A program made the position numbers and the translations under genes. Below the pieces are notes generated by a model. That model saw nothing but the letters and a program-made list of their open reading frames with translations. It did no database searches and had not been told where the DNA came from. A DNA stretch of 57,501 bases from contig NZ_JAGMUJ010000166.1 of assembly GCF_019049255.1 (NCBI RefSeq), positions 1 to 57,501 on the forward strand, in the 5' to 3' direction. How positions within the stretch are numbered: position 1 is the stretch's first letter; every line of letters starts with the position of its first letter. Positions 41,373 through 50,700 of the stretch are shown one piece after another. Origin of the DNA: Streptomyces sp. AC558_RSS880 (GTDB taxonomy: Bacteria; Actinomycetota; Actinomycetes; Streptomycetales; Streptomycetaceae).

Positions 41373-41817
41373 TCAGGACGACCCACAGCCCACGGGCGAG
41401 GCAGGTAGCCCTCCTGGCGCGGTATGCGGGCGAAGCTGTTCCCCGGCAATGGCGGCGGCCGTCAGCGCCGTGCTGCGCCAACGGAGCCGGAGACTGGCCG
41501 CGTACTGGTCGTCCTCCTGAACGAGCGGGCACCACAGGATCTGCAACAGGTCGGTGCCACGGGGAAGTCAAGGCCGGGCACATCCCCTGCATACAGCTGG
41601 ACTACCGGGATCATCGTGACCGGCTCCGGCCCTACGGACGCGTCGAGCGGCTTGTAGTGGTCCGGATCGGCGCACATCGACCAGGGCTCGTCGGCTGGCC
41701 ACAGCAACGCCCCCTGGTAGAACTGTCCGGCTGCCCGGCCCGGGGGGGGAGAGCTGGGTGACCTCGCGCGCCATACCGATCAGGCCCCGGAAGGACTGCC
41801 TCGACATCGAATCGAAG
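41373..41817 (-). pseudogene. DUF1963 (YwqG-like) protein with two homopolymer frameshifts
   Basis: Reading the minus strand across three frames gives a continuous protein. SFRGLIGMAREVTQLSPP is followed by a switch at a G8 tract (41742-41749). GQFYQGALLWPADEPWS and MIPVVQLYAGDVPGLDFP follow. A second switch occurs at 41561-41564, then GTDLLQILWCPLVQEDDQYA and LRLRWRSTALT, ending at TGA 41373. 'PV.QL...D.P.L.FP.GTDLLQ.LWCP' is the signature of DUF1963/YwqG proteins. One extra base in the first tract and one missing base in the second restore the frame. The N-terminal part upstream is not recognisable. Sequencing error at homopolymers is a real alternative to decay. Confidence 0.55.
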
Positions 41818-42026
41818 GGAAGTGGAGCCAGCGGCCGGGGCGGCTGGTGGCCTGGGCGGTGTCCTGCTGCGTGCGCCCTGACAGCATGGCGTCTCCCGCT
41901 GCCGGTGGTCGTAGCGCTGCCGAGCCCAGCCCTCGCCCCGACTCCCGTTGCACCCCGTTCAGCCCGTCGGCGACAGGCCCGCCACATACTGACGCTATCC
42001 GGGAGTTCGCATGCCCAAAGCCCGTC

Positions 42027-42197
42027 CTATGACGGCACTCCGAACATGACGCACACGTACGGCACCTGGACTGCCAGATCAGCGACATGTCATACACGAC
42101 AGCATTCGGTAAAACGGACGCCGCCACCAGCAGTCCGGCCGCCAGCGCCCACCGCCGCCGCACGCCGCCACCGTTCCTTCTCCGCGAAACGAGTCAT
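42027..42197 (-). pseudogene. Possible 56-residue single-pass membrane protein with two compensating frameshifts
   Basis: GGGGGAGG precedes ATG 42195-42197. The N-terminus TRFAEKERWRR is in the start frame. RRWALAAGLLVAASVLPNA, a clear membrane helix, then VVYDMSLIWQ are in a second frame. VQVPYVCVMFGVPS and TAG 42027 are back in the start frame. The total length is a multiple of three, so two opposite single-base changes would restore one small gene. The reconstruction is by eye. Confidence 0.35.
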
Positions 42198-42572
42198 GCC
42201 TCCCCCTGTCGTCCGCCGCGGTGCAGTGGTGTGGCAACGGCTCCCGCGGCCGGCCGGTCGGCCGGGCCCGTGCGGGAGTTCCGGAACTGTCAGGAAGAAC
42301 GGTTTCGGGGGTGTTTCGGTTCGCGGCGGGGTGCCGCGCACCGCACGGATCCGCCATCGCGCCCTCACCGTACGTACCCGGGCCGCCCCCGGGCGGCTCC
42401 TCCGCGCGGCACCGGAAGGCTTTCGTCCACTTTTCCGGTTGCCTGTCGGAGCCCCGTCAAAAGTAATGCGACGACGGGTGAACCCTCAGGTGGGGGCCTT
42501 CGTCCTACGAGATGGGCAGCGGCTTCGGCCACTCACCGCCCGAACTGCACAGACTGGATGAAGGACATTCAC

Positions 42573-42905
42573 ATGAAGCGCTCGCTCAAGCGAGTCCTGG
42601 TCGCGGCCGGCTCGACCGCGGCTCTCGCGGTCAGCCTCCCCGTCAGCACCGCCGCCGCGATCAACACGGCGCCCTGCGGCGACCGGAACGACCTGGTCAA
42701 GATCGAGTACTACAACGGGGGGAGCTCGGTCTGCTACGCCAACGCGGGCTCCATGAACGTCAACATCCCCGAGGTCTACCGGGTCTCGACCGGCAACAAC
42801 AACGTCATCTTCAGGACGAACGTGGGCACCGAGATCGTGGGGAAGTGGAAGACCAAGAGGGTGGTCGAACCCGGTACGACCATGACCAGCCTGCATATCC
42901 TCTGA
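42573..42905 (+). CDS. Secreted beta/gamma-crystallin-fold protein (Streptomyces killer toxin-like/SKLP type)
   Basis: A 110-residue product from ATG 42573. An earlier in-frame ATG at 42558 would contain the AAGGA ribosome site and is less likely. The signal peptide is KRSLKRVLVAAGSTAALAV, with cleavage near the Ala-Ala-Ala at 27-29. The mature protein of about 80 residues begins INTAPCGDRNDLVKI and has YYNGGSSVCYANAGSMNVNI and STGNNNVIFRTN. Two Cys (35 and 54) suit the disulfide of the SKLP/beta-gamma crystallin fold, and the 'Y..GG..VCYANAG' block is the crystallin-like core. SKLP inhibits yeast morphology and growth; whether this one does is inference. A perfect terminator follows. Confidence 0.8.
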   Translation: MKRSLKRVLVAAGSTAALAVSLPVSTAAAINTAPCGDRNDLVKIEYYNGGSSVCYANAGSMNVNIPEVYRVSTGNNNVIFRTNVGTEIVGKWKTKRVVEPGTTMTSLHIL

Positions 42906-42939
42906 CGCGTCCACGCGTTCGGGACACGGCACCGAAGAA

Positions 42940-42973
42940 GCGGGGTCCCGCGGCTCAGGCCGCGGGACCCCGC
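42940..42973 (+). terminator. Perfect 15-bp stem terminator of the crystallin-like gene
   Basis: GCGGGGTCCCGCGGC (42940-42954), loop TCAG, then its exact complement (42959-42973), 35 bp after the stop codon. Confidence 0.85.
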
Positions 42974-43720
42974 TCCGCTTCCCCCACCCGCCCACAGGGC
43001 CGAACATAATCCCTCCGCCGGAAGGAGGGCCGGGGCATGATGGAGCCACGTCCAGGTCCTGCGGGTGTGGCCGCGCCGGGAACGAGCGCCCGGTGTTCCG
43101 GGTCCGGACCGCGCTGCCCTCCTGCCGCCGCGGGCCCCTCACCGTATCCGCGGACGTGGTGGTCCCGGACCTCGGGCCGGCCGTGCCGTCGCAGCGCGCG
43201 GGGCGGTCCGCGCCCCGCCCCGCTTCCGTCTCCTTCAGCTGACCCCCGTCCCGCGCCACGGGTGCGGAGAGGGATCACGCGCGCCCGCCGGGAGGGCCCT
43301 GAACAGCGCGCCCTCTCCCGCCTCCGCCGACGGACGACGGGGAGGACAGATGTCCCTGCTTGACGTTTTCAGCCGACGTGTTCCGGTCCTGGGACGGGGC
43401 GACCGGTCCGGCGGGACGCCGAGTGCCGGCCGGTCCCGCGACGCGCGGGACGACAGCCGCGAGGAGGCCCCCTGTCGGCAGCCCCGGGGCCGCCCCTGCC
43501 CCTGCGCCGGCGGCCCGGCCGGGGAGGGGCAGTACGGGACGCCGCCGTGCGGCTCGACGCCGCCGGGATCAGGCTGGTTCGCGAGAACTGGGAGTACATC
43601 GAGCCCTTCATCGGGTGAGCCGCGGCCGGTCCCGTCCCCGCCTCAGGGGAGGGGACCGGTCACGCCCGTCCGCCGGGAGGCGAGCCCTCCCACCGCCCCG
43701 CCCCGCGTCAGGACACCGCC
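42974..43720. other. Gene-poor region
   Basis: Frames are open only because of GC bias. A short plus-strand scrap reading IRLVRENWEYIEPFIG (43567-43617) looks like a piece of a real protein but is not assignable. No RNA gene was seen. Confidence 0.4.
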
Positions 43721-43878
43721 TCAGGACACCGCCGCCGGAGTCACCGGAGCAGCCGCGGTGGCCGGAGCCGCCGCCAGGGCCGTGGGGCAGACCACGGGGG
43801 TGCCGTGCACACGGCTGTCCATCCCGAGGTCGTCGTACTTCTTGTCGATGTCGGCGATCTGGCGCTCTGGCTCTGTCG
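43721..43878 (-). pseudogene. Possible small-peptide remnant (precursor-like C-terminus)
   Basis: On the minus strand the last 50 residues before TGA 43721 read ERQIADIDKKYDDLGMDSRV, HGTPVVCPTALAAAP and an Ala/Pro/Thr tail ending AAVS. A charged leader-like part followed by a small-residue tail with one Cys resembles a RiPP precursor or small secreted peptide. No start codon or ribosome site fits in the same frame, so the 5' end is probably lost. A 16-bp stretch from this segment (43820-43835) recurs at 44111-44126. Speculative. Confidence 0.25.
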
Positions 43879-44687
43879 ATGACGAGGAGCAGCGTTTCTC
43901 GGGCAGTTCGGGAGGCGTTGCCCGCGTCGAGTATCGATGGCTTCGGACCGCAGCTCGGTGCCGGCCGGCGAAACGCCGTGTGCCGCTCGGACGCGGCTCG
44001 GGACAAAAGCGCTGGCTACAGGCGCAGGTGGCGGCCGTCGTCCTGCCGTTGCCGAGTGTCGGTGGATGCCTCCCGCTCTCGTCGACATCGAGATCCGAGC
44101 CCGGTGAGGGCATCCCGAGGTCGTCGACAACTGCTGTCGTCTGACGTCGACAAGGCCACGCAGCAGCACCACGCCGTCGACCTCCTCGAGCGGAGCCGTG
44201 CCGGACGGCCGCCCGGCACGGCCGTCCGCGGTGTCACGTGCCGGCGCGCCGCCGCCGCGCCGGGAGAAGAGGGTGGCCCACCGGCACATGCGTCGCTCTC
44301 CCCCGTGCAGCCGCCGGCCGCCGTCCTCGCACCGCGCCGGTGGTCTGCTCGCTCATCGTCTCCTCACGGGCCTCAACTCGCTCGGCGGGTCCCGAGCCGC
44401 CCTGGTCGCCCGGCCCGGAACCTCCCGCCTCCGCCGTCCCTCCCCCGGAGCGTCACCTGCTCCCCGGTGGTGCGCCGGTGCTCCCCGGTGGTGCGCCGGG
44501 CACCATGGCGGGAACGGACGGAAGACGGGGGACCGGCACGGGCCGTGAGGAACGGCTCGGGCACAAGGGGGAGTGCAGCGGCCCGGCGCCGCCTCCGGCC
44601 CGCACGGGCCATCGGACGGGGGCACTGCGCCGCTCACGGAGTGCCGCCCCCATCCCGTCTACGACGAGGGAACCGGATCGGTTCACG
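43879..44687. other. Gene-poor region
   Basis: Contains the second copy of CATCCCGAGGTCGTCG (44111-44126, against 43820-43835) and a 21-bp perfect tandem duplication at 44458-44499. No convincing gene on either strand; long open frames are compositional. Confidence 0.4.
44458..44499. repeat. 21-bp perfect tandem duplication
   Basis: Two adjacent identical 21-bp units, 44458-44478 and 44479-44499, core CTCCCCGGTGGTGCGCCGG. Confidence 0.8.
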
Positions 44688-44742
44688 GCGCTCGCGGTGT
44701 TTCCCCGGCGAGCGCCCCGCGCCGGGGAAACACCGCGAGCGC
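44688..44742 (-). terminator. Very strong hairpin downstream of giant 2
   Basis: A perfect 23-bp inverted repeat (44688-44710 and 44720-44742) with a nine-base loop. It starts 56 bp beyond the stop of the minus-strand giant. Being symmetric, it could also stop transcription coming from the accessory region. Confidence 0.8.
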
Positions 44743-44798
44743 GGGATCACGACGCGGGGCCGCCGTCCCGGCGGGGGCCGGGATCGCGACGGGCCTGG

Positions 44799-47700
44799 TC
44801 ACGAGGTCGCGACGGGGGGCATGGGCCGGGTGATCGTCGGGAGCGGTCGGGGGGTCCCGGCGGACGTGGCAAGCGGTCCGGGGGTGACCGCCTCCACGTC
44901 CCGTACCACCACCGCCCGCCAGCGGTCGCCGGCCGGGGTCAGCAGCACCGTGAGGCCGGACGACGCCCCCGGCGCCCGCGGACCGGCCCCTTCACGCCCG
45001 GCGAACACGACCCGGCAGCCGAGCCTGCGGCCGAGCAGGCCCGCCACCGTCTCACCGGCCGGACCGCCCTGCCGGCACACCTGCAGCCAGTACCGCTGCG
45101 CGATGGTCAGCGGGACATCGGAACCGACCGCCACACTCCCGCCCGTGAGGACCGCCTGCACCTCCACGCGCCGGTCGAACGGCACACCCGCCGCCCGGAG
45201 TTCGTCGAGAGTCACCGGGCCGCCGTCCGCAAGCGGTTCCGCCCCGGCCGGTACGTCCGCGTCGGTGATCACTCCGCCGGCCCACGCCCGCAGCGCCCCG
45301 GGGTCCGGGGGGACGGGCGCGGCCGGGTCCATGCCGAGTTCCCGGCCCACCTCCGCGGTCAGCAGCCCCGGTTCGCCGCGGGCCACCGCCACCAGCAGCG
45401 CCGCCGCCGGGTCGTCCCCCTCGCCGTGGCCCCCGACGTACGGTTCGGCGGCGTCGCCGTCTCCGCTCTGCGCTCCGTCGTACGGTCCGCCGGTCCCTCC
45501 CGCGGGCCACCCGGGTTCCCCTGTACCCCCGGAGCCCCTGATGTCCCCTTCCCGTGTTTCGGACGTCCGCTCCGCTTCCCCCGACCGCTCCTCGCCCTGC
45601 GCCACCGGGGGCGGCGGAGCCAGGACCGCCGGACCGGCGTCGCCGTCCTCGGCGAACAGCTCGGGCGCCGCGTCCGCCACGCCGTCGGCGAGGGTCTCGC
45701 CGTCCGGGGCGAGCGGGAGTTTGGCGTACAGCGCGTGCGGGACGTCCACGCTGAGGGTGCCGCCGGGCCCGGCGATCACCAGGCGGGCGTCGACGCGGTA
45801 GTGGCGGAAGCGGCGCACGCTCTCCTTGTTGCTCTCATGGGTCTCGCCGAGTTTGCTCTCGTGCTTCTCCCCGTCCTCCACGCCGATCAGTTCGAACGGC
45901 GCCCGCTCGGTCATCCGGACGTCGCCGTGGGCGGCGCCGCCCTCCGGGCCCAGCGCGAGATGCCAGCCGGAGGAGCGTTCCCCGCTCGCCTTGACGGCGT
46001 GCTCGTCCTGGCGGTACCGCCGGGCCTTGTACTTCCCCGTGCCCTCCTGACCCGGGATCAGAGGATGTGCGGCGGTGGGTTCGAGACCCACGACGACGGT
46101 GGTGTCCCCGACCGGCACCACGTACCTGCCGGCCAGCAGGTCGCCTATGTTCGCCCGCAGCATGCCCTCGCCGGTGTAGTGCCGGTACAGCAGTTCGGGC
46201 AGGGTGCCGGGGACCGGTCCGGGCGGGGGCGCCGGGGGCCCTTCGGCGGCCGGGCCGGAAGCGGTGTACCCGGAGCGGTGGCGGGCGGCCAGGGGGATCC
46301 AGTGGGCGGCCACCGTGGCGGCGGGGACCGCCCAGGGGTGCAGGGCGTCGGCCAGTGCCCGGGGGACGTGCCGCATCGGGGCCGCGGCCGGGGTGGTGCC
46401 GTCGCCGGGCAGCAGGCGTGGGATGCCGTACGGACGGCGTGGATCCGGCACCGGGGCGGCCCGGTCCGTCGGCACCGTCAGTTCGGCGGGGACCAGCAGG
46501 CGTACGTCGCCCTCGACGCGGGGACCGCCGTCGGCGTCGCTGTCCGCGTACCAGACCCAGGGGCGGGCCGCGTACCACAGGCGTTCGACGCCGTCGGTGC
46601 CGAGCATCCGGCCGGCCGTCAGCAGCGCCCGCTTGGTCCAGCGGACCGGCGCCTCGACCAGCGCCGGCGGCTCGCTGCTCATGCCCATCTCGATCCGGAA
46701 CCGCATCGGCAGGGTGAGTTCGTGGGCGGTTCCCTTGGTGGAGGTGCGCTGGATGTCCTTGACGTCGTGCTCGTCCGCCGTGCCCCGGCCGGACTTCCTC
46801 CGGTACCCCGCGGCCAGTTCGCCGCCGACGTGCCGGTGGCCGGACGTGACGGCCTGCGCCCGGAGGTCGAAACCGATGCTCCCCTCCGTGTCGGACGAGG
46901 TCCCCGTCTCCTCCTTGAGCACCCCCTCGCTGCGCAGGGTCAGGGCCACGTCGGGGCGCGGCCGGTCGCCGGTCTGCGGGAGGTGGACACCGGTGACGTT
47001 GATCCACAGGTAGCCGGTGGAGCCGAACAGGCCGGGCACCGGCAGCCAGCGCCGCACCCCCGAGGTGATCAGCAGGGGGTGCTGGGCCTCCAGCCGGTGC
47101 GAGGCGTAACTGCCGCGCAGCGTGCGGGTCAGCAGGTCGGGCCGGTCGCCCGCCGGGTCGTCCCGCAGCACGCCACGGGCGCGGAGCATGGCGCGGATCC
47201 CGTCCAGCACCTGGTCCGCGCGCAGCAGTTCGGGATGCGCGACGCCCGTGAGCATGGCCGGGTGGGGGACGGTACGCGCCTCGGGCGGGCGGGGGGCGGG
47301 CACGGCCGGGACCGACGGGCCGGCGGGCGACGGCTCCGGGGCCGACGGGTCCCCGGGCACCGCCTCCGGTGCCTCCGGGGCCGCCGGGGGCTCCGCACCG
47401 GCCCCGGGCCCGGTGTCCGCCGGGCCGTCGGTCACCGGCGGGAGCAGGTCCGTCATCCGGCGTTCCGGTACCAGCAGGTCGAGGGCGTCGGTGACCGCCA
47501 GGTAACGGGTCTTCTCCTCGCGCCTGCGTCCCCGCCAGCGCACGGCGGTGACCTCGAAGACCGGGGTGGCCCGCACGGTGTGCGTGGTTCCCCCGTAGGT
47601 GGCCCGGGTGATCATGACGTTGCCGAGCTTGCGCTTGCGGTCCTCGGACCAGCCGCGCCGGTAGCCGAAGGGGAAGAAGAACGTCAGGCGGCCGGCCGGG

Positions 47701-50700
47701 CCCGCGTGCCCGTCGTCGTGTGCGGCGGCGGTGCCGGAGCCCCCGCCGGACTCATGGGCGGCCGGCCGGCTGCCGATCCGCAGTTGCGGGCCTGCCAGCC
47801 CGGACAGTCCGACGCCCCAGTGGGTGTCGGTGCCGGTCTCGTGGAAGCCGCCGGCCTGGAGGTAGTGCTCGATCTCCGCCTCGCCGGCGGCCGGCCCGAG
47901 GTCGTCGGGCCGTACGGCGGTCAGCCGCAGCCGGATCGCCTGCTTGAACCCGTCGCGCTCAGGCAGGTCGATCACGTGGCCGCCCTCCGTGTCGGCCAGG
48001 TCGGCGATCTCGGCGGCGAGTTCGGTGGCCGTCGTGCCGTCGCGCAGCGCGTCCGGCCAGTTCCGCCAGTCGGCGGCCCACTCCCGGGCCCGCTGCGGCG
48101 CCATCCCGCCCAGCAGGGCGTGCAGATACGCCGCCAGCCGGGGCAGTTCGGGGATGTCGAGGAAGACGGGATAGATCCCCGAGGTACCGCCGCGCGCGAA
48201 GTCGACCCGCCGCAGGCCGTCCTGCGGCGGTGTGGCGCCGATGTGGTGCGACCCCGCGGCGGCGAGCCGCGCGGGGGTGGGCGGGACGGCGGGGACGTGC
48301 ACGTGCGGTACGTCGACCAGGGCGACCAGTTCACCGGGGCGGTCGATCCACCACTCGTCCGCCGTCCCCGGGCCGTCGCGGTCGGGCCGGCTCAGCGACA
48401 GTTCGTAGACGATGTCGTAGGTGTGCGTGTCCACCGGGCCGACGGTCTCGGTGCGGCGGTAGGCCTTGGCGGTGCCGGACAGCTCGTGCTTGACGGCCCG
48501 GCCGCCGCTCCCCGTCACCCGGAAGGCGCCGAGCTGGAGCCGCAGCCAGTGGCGGAAGCCGAGGCGGGCCGCGCCGCCGCCGCCGAGTTCCAGGGACCAC
48601 TTCTGCTTGCGGTGACCTGCGGCCGTGCGTTCGCTGATCAGCCGCGCGTTGATGGTCCTCGGGTACGCCGCCGGCAGGCCGGCCGGGTCGTCGTGCCGCT
48701 CCCGCAGATGGGCGCGGACCCCGACGCGGTAGCGGCGGCCGTCCACGGTGACCTCCCGGGTGAAGCCGCGCAGCAGTCCCGGCAGATCGCCCTCCAGCGC
48801 CGGGGTGCCGAAGAACTGGGCGAGGTCCCGGTCCGTCGTCGCCCAGTCGGCGTGCCGGGCCCGGGGACCGAGGTCCTTGCCGATCGCCCAGCGGAGCTGC
48901 TCCAGCACCAGCTCCGAGCCCGGCAGGCCGACGAGCATGCCGAAGCCCTGCCCCCGCCGCAGGGCCAGGGCGAGCGGTTCGCGGGGGTGCGGCGGCGACA
49001 GCGGGGCGTCCAGCCGCGCCGGGCGGGTGGTCACGCGTACCGGGTCCGTGCCGGAGGCGCGCAGCAGGGCCCGCACCCACGGGTGGGCGTCCACCGGTCC
49101 GGGCGGCGACGCCTGCGGGAGTGAGGGCCGCTGCTGGTCCTGACGCGGACGCGGCGGGCCCGGGAGGGCCGGCGCGCCCAGCAGGTGGTGTTCGAACCCG
49201 GCCGCCTGCGGCTGCGGCATCCCGAGCTCGCCGGGGACGGTGACGGTGACCGGGGGAATCGTGTGCGTGGGCGACTCGGTGGTCACCGTCAGCCGCAGCC
49301 TGGTGCGGTACCGGGCCTGTTCGGTCCTGGTGGTCAGTACGGTGTGCGAGGAGGTCTGCGCGGTCAGGCCGTGGCCGTCGGAACGTTCCGACATGCCGCG
49401 CAGGCCGAATGCCGGGAAGACGCCCTGCCGGGTGTGTCCGCCTCCCGGGTGGCCGGACGCGCCGTGCCCCGGTGTCCCGTCACCGGACGCCGGGTGGCCG
49501 CCTCCCTCGGTCAGGCCCAGCACACTGAAGAAGAAGCCCAGGCCGCCGCGGCTGTGGCCCTCCTTCTTGCGCTGTTCCGACCGGCCGCCGCCCAGGTCGT
49601 CGCGGACTCCGACGCCGCCGGTGGTGCCGAGGTACTGCACGGCCTCGATCTCCGCCCGGATCCGGAAGTGCCCGCGGAAGGACCTCTCGGTGGTCTCCCC
49701 GGCGCGCGTGGTGTTGGTGAGGTCGCCGGAGGTCAGCAGCCAGCGGCCCCGGTTGAGCACCGACGTCTCGTTGAGGGTGGTCTGGACCTGTTCCATGATC
49801 TGCTGGACGGTCCCGGCGCGCAGCCGGGCGGCCCGCAGGGCGCGCATCAGCCCGGCGACCGCCGCCGTGGTGTCCAGGGCGTTGAGGACGACGTGCGCCC
49901 GTGGGGGACGCGGGGCGGGTCCGCCGGGATCCGGCCCGGTGGCGGGGGCAGCGGGCGGGGGCGCCGCGGCGTCCGGGCGCGGCGCGCCGGGCGCGGTGTA
50001 CTCGGCGGGCAGGTTGAGGACCAGCGTCCGGGGGGTCACGACGTCGTGCGGGAGTTCCTCGCCGTCGACGAAGATCCTGATCTGGAGATCGGCGTCGAAA
50101 CCGGTGGTGGCCCCGATGAACGGTTTGCGGCTGGAGATGACGCTGCGGCCCCACTTGCGGACCTGTTTGCGCGAGGTGCCCGCGCTCACGGCCGGCAGGC
50201 CGGGCAGGATCGCGGCGGCGGAGCCGGAGGAGACCCCGATCGCACCGAGCAGCGTCGCCTCCAGCCCGTGCGCGACCTCGTGGGACGTCTCGCCCCCGGT
50301 CGAGGTGGCGGCGAAGCCCACCGCGTACTCGCGCACCTCCGCCTTCTCCGGGGCGGGCCGGGGGCGTGGCCGGGCGGGCCGGGGACGCAGCCACACCAGC
50401 CGGCCGTCCACCACCAGCGTCCGGCCCTTGGCGAGCAGTTCGTCCCACTCCCGGGGACCGCCGGTCAGGAGCAGGTCGCGCAGGGCGGGCCGGAGCCCGA
50501 CGAGCAGGGCCTCACCGGCGCCGCCCGCGCGGCGCAGCGCGCCGGTGATCTCCTGGGCCCAGTGGGTCGCCCGGTGCCCGGGCGGCGGATCGGCCATCTC
50601 CACGAAGGCGATGCCCAGCGCGCCCTCGTTCAGGTACCAGGGGGCCTCGGGCGCCGGTGACGGCTCGGGTGCGGCGGTGGCCGAAGGCGGCGGCGCGTCC

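Noticed and set aside
43360..45801. Plus-strand open frame of about 800 codons across the gene-poor region
   Set aside because: No domain, Arg/Pro/Ser-rich, and it runs into the antisense of giant 2.
44238..49124. Open frame of about 1600 codons on the plus strand
   Set aside because: It is antisense to giant 2 over most of its length and shows low-complexity shadow composition only.
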